A DNA stretch of 64,000 bases, from positions 1 through 64,000 of the forward strand of contig NZ_WWCK01000007.1 in NCBI RefSeq assembly GCF_009857435.1, written 5' to 3'. The position numbers and the translations under genes were made by a program. Under the pieces are notes generated by a model, which saw nothing but the letters and a program-made list of their open reading frames with translations, ran no database searches and was not told the origin of the DNA. The DNA is from Duganella rivi (lineage in GTDB: Bacteria; Pseudomonadota; Gammaproteobacteria; Burkholderiales; Burkholderiaceae_D). Below are positions 35,180 through 44,454 of this stretch, piece after piece. The first letter of the stretch is position 1; every line of letters starts with the position of its first letter.

Positions 35180-36202
35180 ATGGAATTTTTCCGCATTAAA
35201 AAAGACATCCCGTTCATGCGCCATGCGCTGGTGTTCAACGTCGTTTCGGCGTTGACCTTCGTCGCGGCCGTGTTCTTCCTGATCCACAAGGGCCTGCATT
35301 TCTCGGTGGAGTTCACCGGCGGCACCGTGATGGAACTGAAGTACCAGCAGCCGGCCAATCTGGAACGGATCCGCCACACGCTGGAAAGCATCGGCTACGA
35401 ACAGCCGGAAGCCACCGGCTTCGGCACCGCGCACGACGTGATGCTGCGTTTGCCGGTGGTGAAGGGCATCACGCCAAAGGATGCATCGGCGCAGGTGTTC
35501 GACGCGCTGTGCAAGGCCGAAACCGGCAGCCTGAAGCAGATCGACACCGTGACCGCCAAGGGCGAGCACGTGGTCAAGCAATCTTGCGCCGGCGCGGGTG
35601 ATGCTGAGCTGGTGGCGCTGCAAAAAGTGGAATTCGTCGGCCCGCAGGTCGGCGATGAGCTGGCGCAGAACGGCTTGAACGCACTGGTGATGGTGGTGAT
35701 CGGCGTGATGATCTACCTCGCGGTTCGCTTCGAGTGGAAGTTTGCGGTGGCGGCGATTGTCGCTAACTTGCACGACGTGGTGATCATCCTGGGCTTCTTC
35801 GCGTTCTTCCAGTGGGAATTCTCGCTGACCGTGCTGGCCGGTATTCTGGCGGTGCTGGGCTACTCGGTGAATGAATCGGTGGTTATCTTCGACCGTATCC
35901 GCGAAAACTTCCGCAAGCAGCGCAAGGCGTCGGTGCATGAGGTGATCGACAACGCGATTACCTCGACCATCTCGCGTACCATCATCACCCACGGCTGCAC
36001 GCAGATGATGGTGCTGTCGATGCTGTTCCTGGGCGGCCCAACGCTGCACTACTTCGCGATGGCGCTGACCATTGGTATTTGCTTCGGTATTTACTCGTCG
36101 GTGTTCGTTGCTGCCGCCGTGGCCATGTGGCTGGGCGTGAAGCGCGAAGATCTGATCAAGCCGATCAAGGAAAAAGACGAAACGGATGGCGCAGTAGTTT
36201 AA
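35180..36202 (+). CDS. secF: Protein translocase subunit SecF
   Basis: 340 aa. It has the SecF periplasmic loop motif FSVEFTGGTVMEL, and the membrane motif VLGYSVNESVVIFDRIREN with its Asp and Arg. Six membrane segments are predicted by eye. It forms the SecDF complex with the gene product just upstream. A strong terminator follows its stop. Confidence 0.97.
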   Translation: MEFFRIKKDIPFMRHALVFNVVSALTFVAAVFFLIHKGLHFSVEFTGGTVMELKYQQPANLERIRHTLESIGYEQPEATGFGTAHDVMLRLPVVKGITPKDASAQVFDALCKAETGSLKQIDTVTAKGEHVVKQSCAGAGDAELVALQKVEFVGPQVGDELAQNGLNALVMVVIGVMIYLAVRFEWKFAVAAIVANLHDVVIILGFFAFFQWEFSLTVLAGILAVLGYSVNESVVIFDRIRENFRKQRKASVHEVIDNAITSTISRTIITHGCTQMMVLSMLFLGGPTLHYFAMALTIGICFGIYSSVFVAAAVAMWLGVKREDLIKPIKEKDETDGAVV

Positions 36203-36218
36203 GCCTCGGTTTCCTCAG

Positions 36219-36248
36219 AAATCCCTCCCTCGTGGAGGGATTTTTTTT
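36219..36248 (+). terminator. Rho-independent terminator of the queA-secF operon
   Basis: The perfect hairpin AAATCCCTCC / GGAGGGATTT (loop CTCGT) is followed by a long T-run, directly after the secF stop. Confidence 0.93.
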
Positions 36249-36320
36249 GTGCTTCTCGGGGGAGCAAGATGAGTACTCGTTGATGTTCAACAACGGTCTC
36301 AAAAAGCACCCCTACCGAAA

Positions 36321-36348
36321 GGGTCTGACCCCGTACGGGGTCAGACCC
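36321..36348. repeat. Perfect 28-bp palindrome (REP-like or operator)
   Basis: Two 14-base arms beginning GGGTCTGACCCC meet with no spacer, giving a perfect palindrome. It lies in the 294-base gap between secF and eat, about 105 bases upstream of the sigma-54 promoter. GGGTCTGACCCC-type palindromes are, as I recall, dispersed repeats in related genomes, but the position would also suit an upstream activator site. Only one copy was noticed in this window. Confidence 0.7.
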
Positions 36349-36452
36349 TGTGCGTAGCGGTGTGCGGGTTGTGTTGGTGCCGCGCGCTTTTAAAGCGGCC
36401 GGCAACGTCAACCCCGTTGCTCATCGACCGCTCCGCTTTGGTGCGTGGCGGC

Positions 36453-36468
36453 TGGCATAGGGCTTGCA
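36453..36468 (+). promoter_or_regulatory. Sigma-54 (RpoN) promoter of eat-eutBC
   Basis: TGGCATAGGGCTTGCA matches the -24/-12 consensus TGGCAC-N5-TTGCW at nearly every position, with GG and GC exactly ten bases apart. Transcription would start near 36480, giving a short leader that contains CTAGGAGG before the ATG at 36497. The eat-eutBC operon of Pseudomonas is known to be RpoN-dependent. The enhancer-binding activator gene is not in this window. Confidence 0.85.
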
Positions 36469-36496
36469 TGTTTGATCATCTCTCTAGGAGGCGACC

Positions 36497-37873
36497 ATGC
36501 AAGCTACGTTACAGAAGACGCTGGGCACGTTTCAATTGTGGGGCATCGCCGTTGGGCTGGTGATCTCGGGCGAGTATTTCGGCTGGAGTTATGGCTGGGC
36601 GTCGGCCGGCACGCTGGGCTTCACGATCACTGCTTTGTTCATCGCGGCGATGTACACGGCGTTTATTTTCAGCTTTACGGAGTTGACTACTTCCATCCCT
36701 CATGCGGGCGGGCCGTTCGCTTATAGCAAGCGCGCTTTCGGGCCGTTGGGCGGCTATCTCGCTGGTGCGGCCACGCTGATTGAGTTTGTGTTTGCGCCGC
36801 CGGCTATCGCGCTGGCGATAGGTGCGTATCTCAATGTGCAGTTTCCTGCCATTGATCCAAAGACGGCGGCGGTGTGTGCGTACCTTGTCTTCATGGCGCT
36901 GAATATCGCCGGGGTGCAGATCGCGGCCAGCTTTGAATTATTCGTCACGCTGCTGGCGATCTTTGAGCTGCTGGTATTCATGGGCGTGGTGTCGCCCGGC
37001 TTTTCGATGGCGAATTTTGTGAAGGGCGGCTGGGCGGGCCAGGACACATTCAGCCTCGCGGCCATTCCCGGCATCTTCGCGGCGATTCCGTTTGCGATCT
37101 GGTTCTTCCTTGCGATTGAAGGCGTGGCGATGGCGGCGGAGGAAGCCAAGGATCCGCAGCGCTCCGTACCGATTGCCTACATCGCCGGGATTCTGACCTT
37201 GGTGCTGCTGGCGCTGGGCGTGATGATCTTCGCCGGCGGCGCTGGCGATTGGACTAAGCTTGCCAACATCAACGATCCACTGCCGCAGGCGATGAAGCTA
37301 ATCGTCGGCGAGAACAGCGGCTGGTTGCACATGCTGGTGTGGCTTGGTTTGTTTGGATTGATTGCGTCCTTCCACGGCATCATCCTTGGCTACTCGCGGC
37401 AGATCTATGCACTGGCAAGGGAAGCTTATTTGCCATCGTATTTTGCGAAGATTCATCCGCGTTTTAAAACGCCGCATCGCGCGATTTTGGCTGGCGGCGT
37501 GGTCGGCATCGCGGCGATTTACAGCGATGAGCTGATCAAGTTCGGCGGACAAACGCTGACTGCGAATATCGTCACCATGTCGGTGTTCGGCGCGATTACG
37601 ATGTACATCATCAGCATGCTGGCGCTGTTTAAATTGCGCCGCATGGAGCCTGAAATGGCGCGGCCGTTCCGCGCGCCGTTTTATCCCTTGTTCCCGGCGA
37701 TCGCACTGGTGGGCGCGGTGATCTGCATGGCGACCATGATCTATTACAATTGGCTGATCTTCTGCGTATTTGTGGCGTTCCTGTTGCTGGGCTATGGCTG
37801 CTTCCTGGCGACGGCGCCGCAACGTAACCGAAAGGGCAGCGATGGGCAGCTATTGGCACCGGGTCGGCAGTAA
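36497..37873 (+). CDS. eat: Ethanolamine permease
   Basis: 458 aa with about 12 membrane segments of the APC superfamily. Segments such as GIAVGLVISGEYFGWSYGW and TELTTSIPHAGGPFAYSKRA are characteristic of the ethanolamine permease group. AGGAGG lies 6 bases before the ATG. It imports ethanolamine for the lyase encoded next; the eutB start lies inside the end of this gene. Transcription is likely from the sigma-54 promoter just upstream. Confidence 0.92.
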   Translation: MQATLQKTLGTFQLWGIAVGLVISGEYFGWSYGWASAGTLGFTITALFIAAMYTAFIFSFTELTTSIPHAGGPFAYSKRAFGPLGGYLAGAATLIEFVFAPPAIALAIGAYLNVQFPAIDPKTAAVCAYLVFMALNIAGVQIAASFELFVTLLAIFELLVFMGVVSPGFSMANFVKGGWAGQDTFSLAAIPGIFAAIPFAIWFFLAIEGVAMAAEEAKDPQRSVPIAYIAGILTLVLLALGVMIFAGGAGDWTKLANINDPLPQAMKLIVGENSGWLHMLVWLGLFGLIASFHGIILGYSRQIYALAREAYLPSYFAKIHPRFKTPHRAILAGGVVGIAAIYSDELIKFGGQTLTANIVTMSVFGAITMYIISMLALFKLRRMEPEMARPFRAPFYPLFPAIALVGAVICMATMIYYNWLIFCVFVAFLLLGYGCFLATAPQRNRKGSDGQLLAPGRQ

Positions 37874-39227
37874 GACCTACCAGTTCCGCGATCTCAAGGA
37901 CTTGATGGCGAAAGCGACGCCTGCGCGTTCGGGCGATTACCTGGCCGGCGTGGCGGCGGGCAGCGCGGAGGAACGCGTGGCGGCGCAGATGGCATTGGCG
38001 GAATTGCCGCTGACGGTGTTTCTCAACGAAGCACTGGTGCCGTACGAGGATGACGAGGTCACGCGGCTGATTATTGATACGCACGACGCGGCGGCTTTTG
38101 CGCGCGTGGCGCATTTGAGCGTTGGCGATTTCCGTAATTGGCTGCTCGGCGATGATGCTGATACTGCGGCAATCACCGCGCTGGCCCCTGGCCTTACGCC
38201 GGAAATGGCGGCGGCGGTGTCCAAGATTATGCGCGTGCAGGACTTGGTGCTAGTGGCGCGCAAGTGCAGTGTCGTGACGCGCTTCCGCAATACCATCGGT
38301 TTGCCGGGACGGATGTCTACGCGCTTGCAACCCAATCATCCTACTGACGATTCCACCGGCATTGCAGCCAGCTTGCTGGATGGGCTGTTGTATGGAAGCG
38401 GCGATGCGGTCATCGGCATCAATCCTGCAACCGATAATGTGCCGCAGGTGATTAGCATCGTCTCGATGCTGGACGAGATCATTGCGCGCTATGCGATTCC
38501 TACGCAGTCGTGCGTGCTCACGCATGTGACCAACACCATCGCCGCCATCGAGCGCGGTGCGCCGGTGGATTTGGTATTTCAATCGATTGCGGGGACGCAG
38601 GCGGCGAATGCTGGTTTTGGTATTTCGCTGTCGCTGTTGGACGAGGCGCGGCAGGCGGCGTTGTCGCTGGGGCGCGGCACGGTCGGCAGCAATGTGATGT
38701 ATTTTGAGACGGGGCAGGGCAGTGCGTTGTCATCCAATGGGCATCATGGTGTCGATCAGCAGACTTGTGAGGCGCGCGCGTATGCCGTGGCGCGGCGCTT
38801 TGAGCCACTGCTGGTGAATTCGGTGGTGGGCTTTATCGGGCCAGAGTATCTGTATGACGGCAAGCAGATTTTGCGCGCGGGCTTGGAAGATCATTTCTGC
38901 GCCAAGCTGCTTGGCCTGCCGATGGGCTGCGATGTTTGCTACACAAATCACGCCGAGGCGGATCAGGATGATATGGATGTGCTGCTGACGATGCTGGGCA
39001 CCGCCGGTTGCACCTTCGTCATGGGCGTGCCGGGCGCGGATGACATCATGCTTAATTATCAGACTACGTCGTTCCATGATGCGCTGTATGTGCGGCGCGC
39101 GTTGGGACTAAAACCGTCGCCGGAGTTTGATGCGTGGTTGCAGGGCATGGGCATTGTGAGTGGCGATGAGCAGTTTACTTTGCAGGATGCGTTGCCTGCG
39201 GTTTTCCAGAAGGTGTTGCATGGATAA
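37842..39227 (+). CDS. eutB: Ethanolamine ammonia-lyase large subunit
   Basis: 461 aa from ATG 37842 (AAAGGG upstream), which overlaps the permease end by 32 bases; a longer reading to 37770 gives an unrelated Arg-rich N-terminus. EutB blocks are present: TYQFRDLKDLMAKATPARSGD, LQPNHPTDDSTGIAAS, GLLYGSGDAVIGINPATDN, FETGQGSALSSNGHHGVDQ and LPMGCDVCYTNHAEADQDD. With EutC it forms the adenosylcobalamin enzyme that splits ethanolamine into acetaldehyde and ammonia. No carboxysome-like shell genes are present, so it is the simple cytosolic form. Confidence 0.96.
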   Translation: MGSYWHRVGSKTYQFRDLKDLMAKATPARSGDYLAGVAAGSAEERVAAQMALAELPLTVFLNEALVPYEDDEVTRLIIDTHDAAAFARVAHLSVGDFRNWLLGDDADTAAITALAPGLTPEMAAAVSKIMRVQDLVLVARKCSVVTRFRNTIGLPGRMSTRLQPNHPTDDSTGIAASLLDGLLYGSGDAVIGINPATDNVPQVISIVSMLDEIIARYAIPTQSCVLTHVTNTIAAIERGAPVDLVFQSIAGTQAANAGFGISLSLLDEARQAALSLGRGTVGSNVMYFETGQGSALSSNGHHGVDQQTCEARAYAVARRFEPLLVNSVVGFIGPEYLYDGKQILRAGLEDHFCAKLLGLPMGCDVCYTNHAEADQDDMDVLLTMLGTAGCTFVMGVPGADDIMLNYQTTSFHDALYVRRALGLKPSPEFDAWLQGMGIVSGDEQFTLQDALPAVFQKVLHG

Positions 39228-40020
39228 GCCGGTGACGATCAATCCGTGGCAATCGTTGCGGCGCTTCACGGCGGCGCGGATTGCGCTGGGCCGTAGCGGT
39301 GTGAGTCAGCCGACGGCGGAGCAGTTAGTGTTTCAATTGGCCCATGCGAGGGCGCGTGACGCGGTGCATCTCGCGTTAGACCAGGAGGCGTTGAGCGCAG
39401 CGCTGGTTGCAGCGTGTAGCGGCGTGCAGTGCGTGAGTGTGCAAAGCGCAGCGCGAGACCGCCACGTTTACCTCCAGCGTCCAGACCTCGGCCGCCGGCT
39501 TGACGCCGCCTCGCGCGACAAATTGGAGGCTCTGGCCGTCGACAGCAGCGCCGCACGCTACGATCTCGCCATCGTCATCGCAGACGGCTTGTCGGCGCTG
39601 GCGATTGAGCAGAACGCCGCGCCATTCTTGCGCTCCCTGATGGCGAAGTTAGAAGGCTGGCATCTCGCCCCCATCACCATCGTCCACCAGGGACGCGTGG
39701 CCATCGGCGACGAAATCGGCCACCTGCTGAACGCGCAAATCGTGGTGGTGCTGATTGGTGAACGTCCCGGCCTGAGTTCTCCCGACAGCATGGGGCTTTA
39801 CCTTACCTACGCACCGCGCCCCGGTCTCACCGACGCCCATCGCAATTGCATCTCCAACGTCCGCACGGCAGGCTTGACCTACGAGGCCGCAGCGTTCAAG
39901 CTTCACTACCTGCTGTCCGAATCGCGGCGGCGCCAACTATCCGGCGTCGCGCTAAAAGATGAAACGGCGACCGAGAGCGCCAACATGGAGGCGCCACGGC
40001 GCAATTTCCTGTTGGAGTGA
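39220..40020 (+). CDS. eutC: Ethanolamine ammonia-lyase small subunit
   Basis: 266 aa from ATG 39220, overlapping the eutB end by 8 bases. Typical segments are PWQSLRRFTAARIALGRSG, VYLQRPDLGRRLD and FLRSLMAKLEGW. The cobalamin-region block GDEIGHLLNAQIVVVLIGERPGLSSPDSMG is followed by LTYAPRPGLTDAHRNCISNVR. It completes the lyase. The ankyrin/TPR gene begins one base after its stop, unusual company for eut genes. Confidence 0.95.
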   Translation: MDKPVTINPWQSLRRFTAARIALGRSGVSQPTAEQLVFQLAHARARDAVHLALDQEALSAALVAACSGVQCVSVQSAARDRHVYLQRPDLGRRLDAASRDKLEALAVDSSAARYDLAIVIADGLSALAIEQNAAPFLRSLMAKLEGWHLAPITIVHQGRVAIGDEIGHLLNAQIVVVLIGERPGLSSPDSMGLYLTYAPRPGLTDAHRNCISNVRTAGLTYEAAAFKLHYLLSESRRRQLSGVALKDETATESANMEAPRRNFLLE

Positions 40021-40021
40021 A

Positions 40022-42871
40022 ATGCGAATGATGAAGAAATTGCTGGCCGGCGCAATGCTGTCGGTCATGGCGCTGTCCGTGCACGCCGCCACGGAAGCCG
40101 ATTTGAAATGGGACTTGAGCTACCAAACCGCGCTGCGCGAACATCCGATCAATGCGCGCGAGTTCATGGCCTTCTGGCCGCAGCAACATCCGCAGCGTCC
40201 AATCCACGACCGTCTCGCGCAATATGACGGCGAACCTATCTCCGCCTCGCTGCTGATTGAACGACCGGACGGCCACACCGGCGATCCACACGCCACGTGG
40301 TTTATCCGCACGCGCAGCAGCGCCAAGATGTGCAGCTTCCATCCCAAGCTGTCATCAGCGCCGTGCACCGATGTTGATCTGGCCAAGACTGATCGCTTCA
40401 TTCGCGAGGTGATGAACTTCCGCCAGTTGCCAGATCAAGCTAGCGAGGAAAACACCATCGACAGCGGCAAGGGACTGCTCAACTACATGGGCTACGTCAG
40501 CGTCTACGTGGACGGCAAATCCTTGCAGCGGCCGATTGCAGTGAGCGAATGGGTAGGCGTCGGCAATCCGCAGCAGGCGGCGAGCCCGGAGACCGGACGC
40601 CTGGAGCTGGCCGCGCAGCGCTTGATGCTGTCGGATGCAGAATTCGCCGCCGCGGAAGCCAAGCGCGATGCCAGAACGCGCCGTGCAGCTTTCGTGGAAG
40701 CGGTGCGCCGTGGCGATGTGAACGAAATGCAGCGTATCCTCGATCAATCATCGGATCGCGGTGCAGCGCTGATGGCGGAAGGCGAAAGTCCGCTCAGCGT
40801 TGCCGCAGCCAGCGGTCAAAAGTCCGCCATCGATTTTCTGTTGCGCCGGGGCCAAGCCATCAATGGCGGCGACAGTGCGGCGGTGCGCGCAGCCGTGCGC
40901 GCCGATAAAGCCGAGATGGTCGAGTATCTGCTGGCGAAAGGCGCGCGCGTCGATCCTCCTACCGATCCGCGTACGCCGAACGAACGTGTCTCCGCATCGC
41001 CGCTCAGCGAAGCAGTCGATGTCGGCAACGAGAAGATGGCGATCCTGCTGATCAAGCGCGGCGCCAAGCCGAATATCAACGTTAAGCCTAGCGTGTTGGC
41101 ACGTGCAGCCGGCAGACTTGATTACGCACTGGTCGATCTGCTGTTGAAGAATGGCGCAGCGGCCGACAATCTCACCTCGGACGAAGGCCGTACCGCGCTG
41201 CATGCAGCAGTGCTAAGCGCCTATTCGCCAGAACGCGCCGCCGGCGTTGAGCAGATCGCTCGTCGCTTGGTGGCGGCTGGCGCCAACATCAACTACATGA
41301 CCGCCAATTGCCGTACCGCGTACACGATTGCAGGAGAGGCAGGCCAGCCTGCCTTGCAAGCGGCCCTGCTGGATATGGGCGCGGATGCCAACATCGGCAA
41401 GCGCTGCTCCGAGCTGTCGCAGAAAGGCCGCGAAGGCTCGCGTGAAGGCGCAGAGGCCAAGGCACGCGCCGCCATCGCAGGCGATACCCGCCGCATGCTG
41501 CGTGAGCGCGATTACGCCGGTCTCGAAAAGCTGCACGACAAGCTGAATAGCGACAATGTGCGCACGCCAAGCGGCATCTGGGGATTGGCGGTGTTCTACA
41601 GCGAGATCAAAAACTACCCGATGCGCACTCGGGATCTTGAATACTGGAAGAAGGAAGAAGCCCGCGCCACGGAATGGGAAACCAAGTTCCCGAAATCGGC
41701 AGTCGCGCCGCAGTTCCACATCTATCTACTGTACAACCGTGCGCTGTCCTTCCGTGGCAATGGCAAGTATTCGGAGATCCGCAAGGAAGATATCGAGCCA
41801 ATGAATCAGGCGGTGGAAGAAGCCTATCAGCGCATCGACAAGATGTCGTTGGCGGCTTATAAAAAGCGCGGCGGCACTGACGCCAACTGGTATCGTGTCC
41901 GTTTGGAGGTGCTGCCGTACTCGCGCAATTTCAATAGCCACTACCGCGCTTCGTGGGAAGGCGCGGCAATCGTAAATCCCGATTACCACGAGCAGTATTT
42001 TTCAGCAGCGTTCTACTCGTTGCCAATGTGGGGCGGCGCGCCGGACGGCGTGGAGCAGATCGCACGCTTGGCTGCCAAGGGCAAGGGTACGGATCGTGAG
42101 GCGATGTATGCGCGCGTGTATTGGAATCTGGACCAGATCTACTATTACGGCAAGCTGTTTGAAGACAGTGCGGTTGACTGGGATGATATGAAAACCAGCT
42201 TCGACGCCATGATCAAAGCCTATCCCGATCCGTGGAACTTGAACGCCTACGCTTACTTCGCCTGCAAGGCCGGTGATTACGGCGTGATGTCATCGCTGTT
42301 AAAACGCATCGACGAAGAACTGGTATTCAGCGTGTGGGGCAGCGGAGGTGAGACCGAGTATCGCAGCTGCGCAAGGAACATCGGCGCGGATACGCGCAAC
42401 TTTAAAGCCGATCTGGCGGCGCGCAACAAGCGTTTTCAGGAAGCGCAGTATTCGCGTTTGATCAGTTACGCCATTGGTGAACGTGACCGGTGGCGCAACG
42501 AAGAAAGCCTGCGCGCGCTGAGTGCTGCCGGTGATCTGGGCGTCAAGCTGTGGGGGCGTGCAGGCATGCGCGTCAACTATCACTCGGCGCTGACCCTGCA
42601 TAACCTTGGCCGCTATGACGAAGAACGAGCGGCCTTGCAGGAAGGCCTGAAATCACAGCCGGGCTATTCCAGCGCGTTGTTCCAAATGGGGATGGCGCTG
42701 GAGGGATTGAAGCGCCAGGACGAAGCGCGCACGCAGTTTGCCGCCGCAGCGGAGCAGGTGCGGATCGACGTGGAAAAACTCGGCGCCGAGCGTTCGGCCG
42801 ATGTGCAAAAAGAGGCTGAGCGCATGCGTAAAAAATTCGGCGAATATGGCATAGTAGTGCCCGGACTTTAA
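40022..42871 (+). CDS. Exported ankyrin- and TPR-repeat protein (DUF4034-like middle)
   Basis: About 949 aa. The N-terminus is a signal peptide (MKKLLAGAMLSVMALSVHA), so the protein is exported. Three nearby ATGs (40022, 40028, 40031) could serve as the start. Ankyrin-type repeats fill ~210-470 (ESPLSVAAASGQKSAIDFLLRRG, GRTALHAAVLSAYSP). The middle region resembles DUF4034-like sequences, and the C-terminal part has TPR-like helices (LTLHNLGRYDEERAALQEGL). It probably binds proteins in the periplasm. It starts one base after eutC, but a link to ethanolamine use is not established. Confidence 0.8.
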   Translation: MRMMKKLLAGAMLSVMALSVHAATEADLKWDLSYQTALREHPINAREFMAFWPQQHPQRPIHDRLAQYDGEPISASLLIERPDGHTGDPHATWFIRTRSSAKMCSFHPKLSSAPCTDVDLAKTDRFIREVMNFRQLPDQASEENTIDSGKGLLNYMGYVSVYVDGKSLQRPIAVSEWVGVGNPQQAASPETGRLELAAQRLMLSDAEFAAAEAKRDARTRRAAFVEAVRRGDVNEMQRILDQSSDRGAALMAEGESPLSVAAASGQKSAIDFLLRRGQAINGGDSAAVRAAVRADKAEMVEYLLAKGARVDPPTDPRTPNERVSASPLSEAVDVGNEKMAILLIKRGAKPNINVKPSVLARAAGRLDYALVDLLLKNGAAADNLTSDEGRTALHAAVLSAYSPERAAGVEQIARRLVAAGANINYMTANCRTAYTIAGEAGQPALQAALLDMGADANIGKRCSELSQKGREGSREGAEAKARAAIAGDTRRMLRERDYAGLEKLHDKLNSDNVRTPSGIWGLAVFYSEIKNYPMRTRDLEYWKKEEARATEWETKFPKSAVAPQFHIYLLYNRALSFRGNGKYSEIRKEDIEPMNQAVEEAYQRIDKMSLAAYKKRGGTDANWYRVRLEVLPYSRNFNSHYRASWEGAAIVNPDYHEQYFSAAFYSLPMWGGAPDGVEQIARLAAKGKGTDREAMYARVYWNLDQIYYYGKLFEDSAVDWDDMKTSFDAMIKAYPDPWNLNAYAYFACKAGDYGVMSSLLKRIDEELVFSVWGSGGETEYRSCARNIGADTRNFKADLAARNKRFQEAQYSRLISYAIGERDRWRNEESLRALSAAGDLGVKLWGRAGMRVNYHSALTLHNLGRYDEERAALQEGLKSQPGYSSALFQMGMALEGLKRQDEARTQFAAAAEQVRIDVEKLGAERSADVQKEAERMRKKFGEYGIVVPGL

Positions 42872-42890
42872 TCCTCACGAGATCACCGCC

Positions 42891-43586
42891 ATGAGCCGTA
42901 CCGGCCGCCTTTTCATGCTGATGGACGCCATGCGCGGCTATCGTCGTCCCGTTACTGCCGCCAAGCTGGCGGAGCAACTTGGCGTATCCGAGCGCACCAT
43001 TTACCGCGACATTCAAACCTTGTCCGGCCTTGGTGCGCCGCTGGAAGGCGAGGCCGGTGTCGGCTACATGCTGAAGTCCGGCTTCTTCCTGCCGCCGTTG
43101 ATGTTCGGTGCGGACGAATTGGAGGCTTTGGTGCTCGGCGCGCGCTGGGTGCGGCGGCAGGGCGACGAGGCACTGGCCGCAGCCGCTAACAACGCGCTTG
43201 CCAAGATCGCCGCCGCCACGCCGAAAGACCTGCGCGACGATATGGCCGAAACCAGTTTGTGGGTGCCGATCGGTCAAGACCAGCAAGACGCCAGCGACAT
43301 CCACGTGCGCCCCGTGCGCGAGGCGATCCGCTACCAGCATCGCTTGCGCATGTCTTACCGAGACGAACACGGTTCGCCGTCTGACCGCATTGTGTGGCCG
43401 TTTGCGCTGGCCTTCTTTGATGGCAAGCGCCTGCTGGCCGCGTGGTGCGAGATGCGCATGGCCTTCCGCCATTTCCGCGTTGACCGCATCGCGGCGGTGG
43501 AGTCGCTGCAGCAGCGCTACCCGGCCCGCCGCCATGACCTGCTCAAGACCTGGCGCCTGGAACACAACATCCGCGACGACTCCTGA
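42891..43586 (+). CDS. YafY-type transcriptional regulator (HTH_11 and WYL domains)
   Basis: 231 aa. The N-terminal helix-turn-helix reads PVTAAKLAEQLGVSERTIYRD. A WYL-type ligand domain follows (VREAIRYQHRLRMSYRDEHG, DRIVWPFALAFFDGKRLLAAWCEMR). It is close to the usual length for this class. Such proteins bind DNA and sense small ligands or nucleic acids. The start lies 19 bases after the ankyrin gene; the glutathione transferase follows 57 bases downstream and is a possible target. Confidence 0.9.
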   Translation: MSRTGRLFMLMDAMRGYRRPVTAAKLAEQLGVSERTIYRDIQTLSGLGAPLEGEAGVGYMLKSGFFLPPLMFGADELEALVLGARWVRRQGDEALAAAANNALAKIAAATPKDLRDDMAETSLWVPIGQDQQDASDIHVRPVREAIRYQHRLRMSYRDEHGSPSDRIVWPFALAFFDGKRLLAAWCEMRMAFRHFRVDRIAAVESLQQRYPARRHDLLKTWRLEHNIRDDS

Positions 43587-43643
43587 CAAAAACTGTCGCA
43601 GTGCAGATCTACGATGAAGACCTCAACTCATCGGAGATCTCAA

Positions 43644-44261
43644 ATGCGCCTCTACTATCATCCTGCCTCCTCCAGCTCGCGCCGCGTGATGCTGGCCGCC
43701 GTCCACATGGGCGCGTCGCTGGAGCTGACCGAAGTTAATCTGATGAGCGCGGAGGATCGCCGCCGCCTCGTCGCCCTCAATCCGAATAGCAAGGTGCCGG
43801 TGCTCCAAGACGGCGAGTTCACGCTGTGGGAATCGTGCGCCATCATGCAGTACCTGGCTGATCGTACTTTTGGGCAAAAACTGTATCCAGAAAACATACT
43901 CGTGCGTGCCGATATCAACCGCTGGATGTTGTGGTCGGCGCAGCACTTTGCGCCTCCGCTGGGCACCATCGTCTACGAGCACATCTGGAAAGGCCTGAGC
44001 GGTAACGGCGGCCCGGACTCAGTGGAGATCGACCGTGCCAGCCGCCTGGTGACGCAGTTTGCTGGCGTGCTGGAGCAGCACCTCGCCGGCCGCGACTGGA
44101 TCGTTGGCGATACGCTGACGCTGGCCGACCTGGCCATTGCCCCATCACTGACTTACATCGAGCAAGCCAAGCTGCCGGTCACGCAGTATCCGAAGCTGAT
44201 GGCGTGGCTGGCGCGCGTATCGCAACTCGATGCATGGAAACAAACCATGCCGGTCTGGTAA
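43644..44261 (+). CDS. Glutathione S-transferase family protein
   Basis: 205 aa from ATG 43644 (CGGAGA upstream). The N-terminal thioredoxin-like domain has YYHPASSSSRRVMLAA (probable catalytic Ser region) and the cis-Pro motif SKVPVLQDGEFTLWESCAIM (glutathione-binding ES). The all-helical C-terminal domain contains the N-capping motif GDTLTLADLAIAPSL. It conjugates or reduces electrophiles with glutathione in the cytoplasm. Confidence 0.93.
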   Translation: MRLYYHPASSSSRRVMLAAVHMGASLELTEVNLMSAEDRRRLVALNPNSKVPVLQDGEFTLWESCAIMQYLADRTFGQKLYPENILVRADINRWMLWSAQHFAPPLGTIVYEHIWKGLSGNGGPDSVEIDRASRLVTQFAGVLEQHLAGRDWIVGDTLTLADLAIAPSLTYIEQAKLPVTQYPKLMAWLARVSQLDAWKQTMPVW

Positions 44262-44325
44262 AACATGCTGCTTATGTGAACTGGCGCACAGAGCGGGAGA
44301 GGGCGAGGGGAGTATTCTGGTCTCG

Positions 44326-44385
44326 TCTCCTCTGGAGGAGATCCCTAGTTTTGGACTTCGCCCGCTGCCCAGCGGGCTTTTTTTT
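44326..44385 (+). terminator. GST terminator preceded by a second perfect hairpin
   Basis: GCCCGCTG-CCCAGCGGGC (44360-44377) with an eight-T run is a strong Rho-independent terminator. A separate perfect inverted repeat, TCTCCTC-TG-GAGGAGA (44326-44341), lies just upstream. The two hairpins in a 193-base gap could also be the end of a small RNA starting after the gst stop, but no promoter was identified. Confidence 0.8.
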
Positions 44386-44454
44386 GTGCGCATCAGGGAC
44401 GATGTTTTGCCTTTTCTCATAAGCCTCATTGGCGTATGACCGCAGACTGGGCGG

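Noticed and set aside
37770..37841. Longer N-terminus for eutB
   Set aside because: The added 24 residues are Arg/Trp-rich and unlike EutB, while ATG 37842 has a ribosome site and gives family length.
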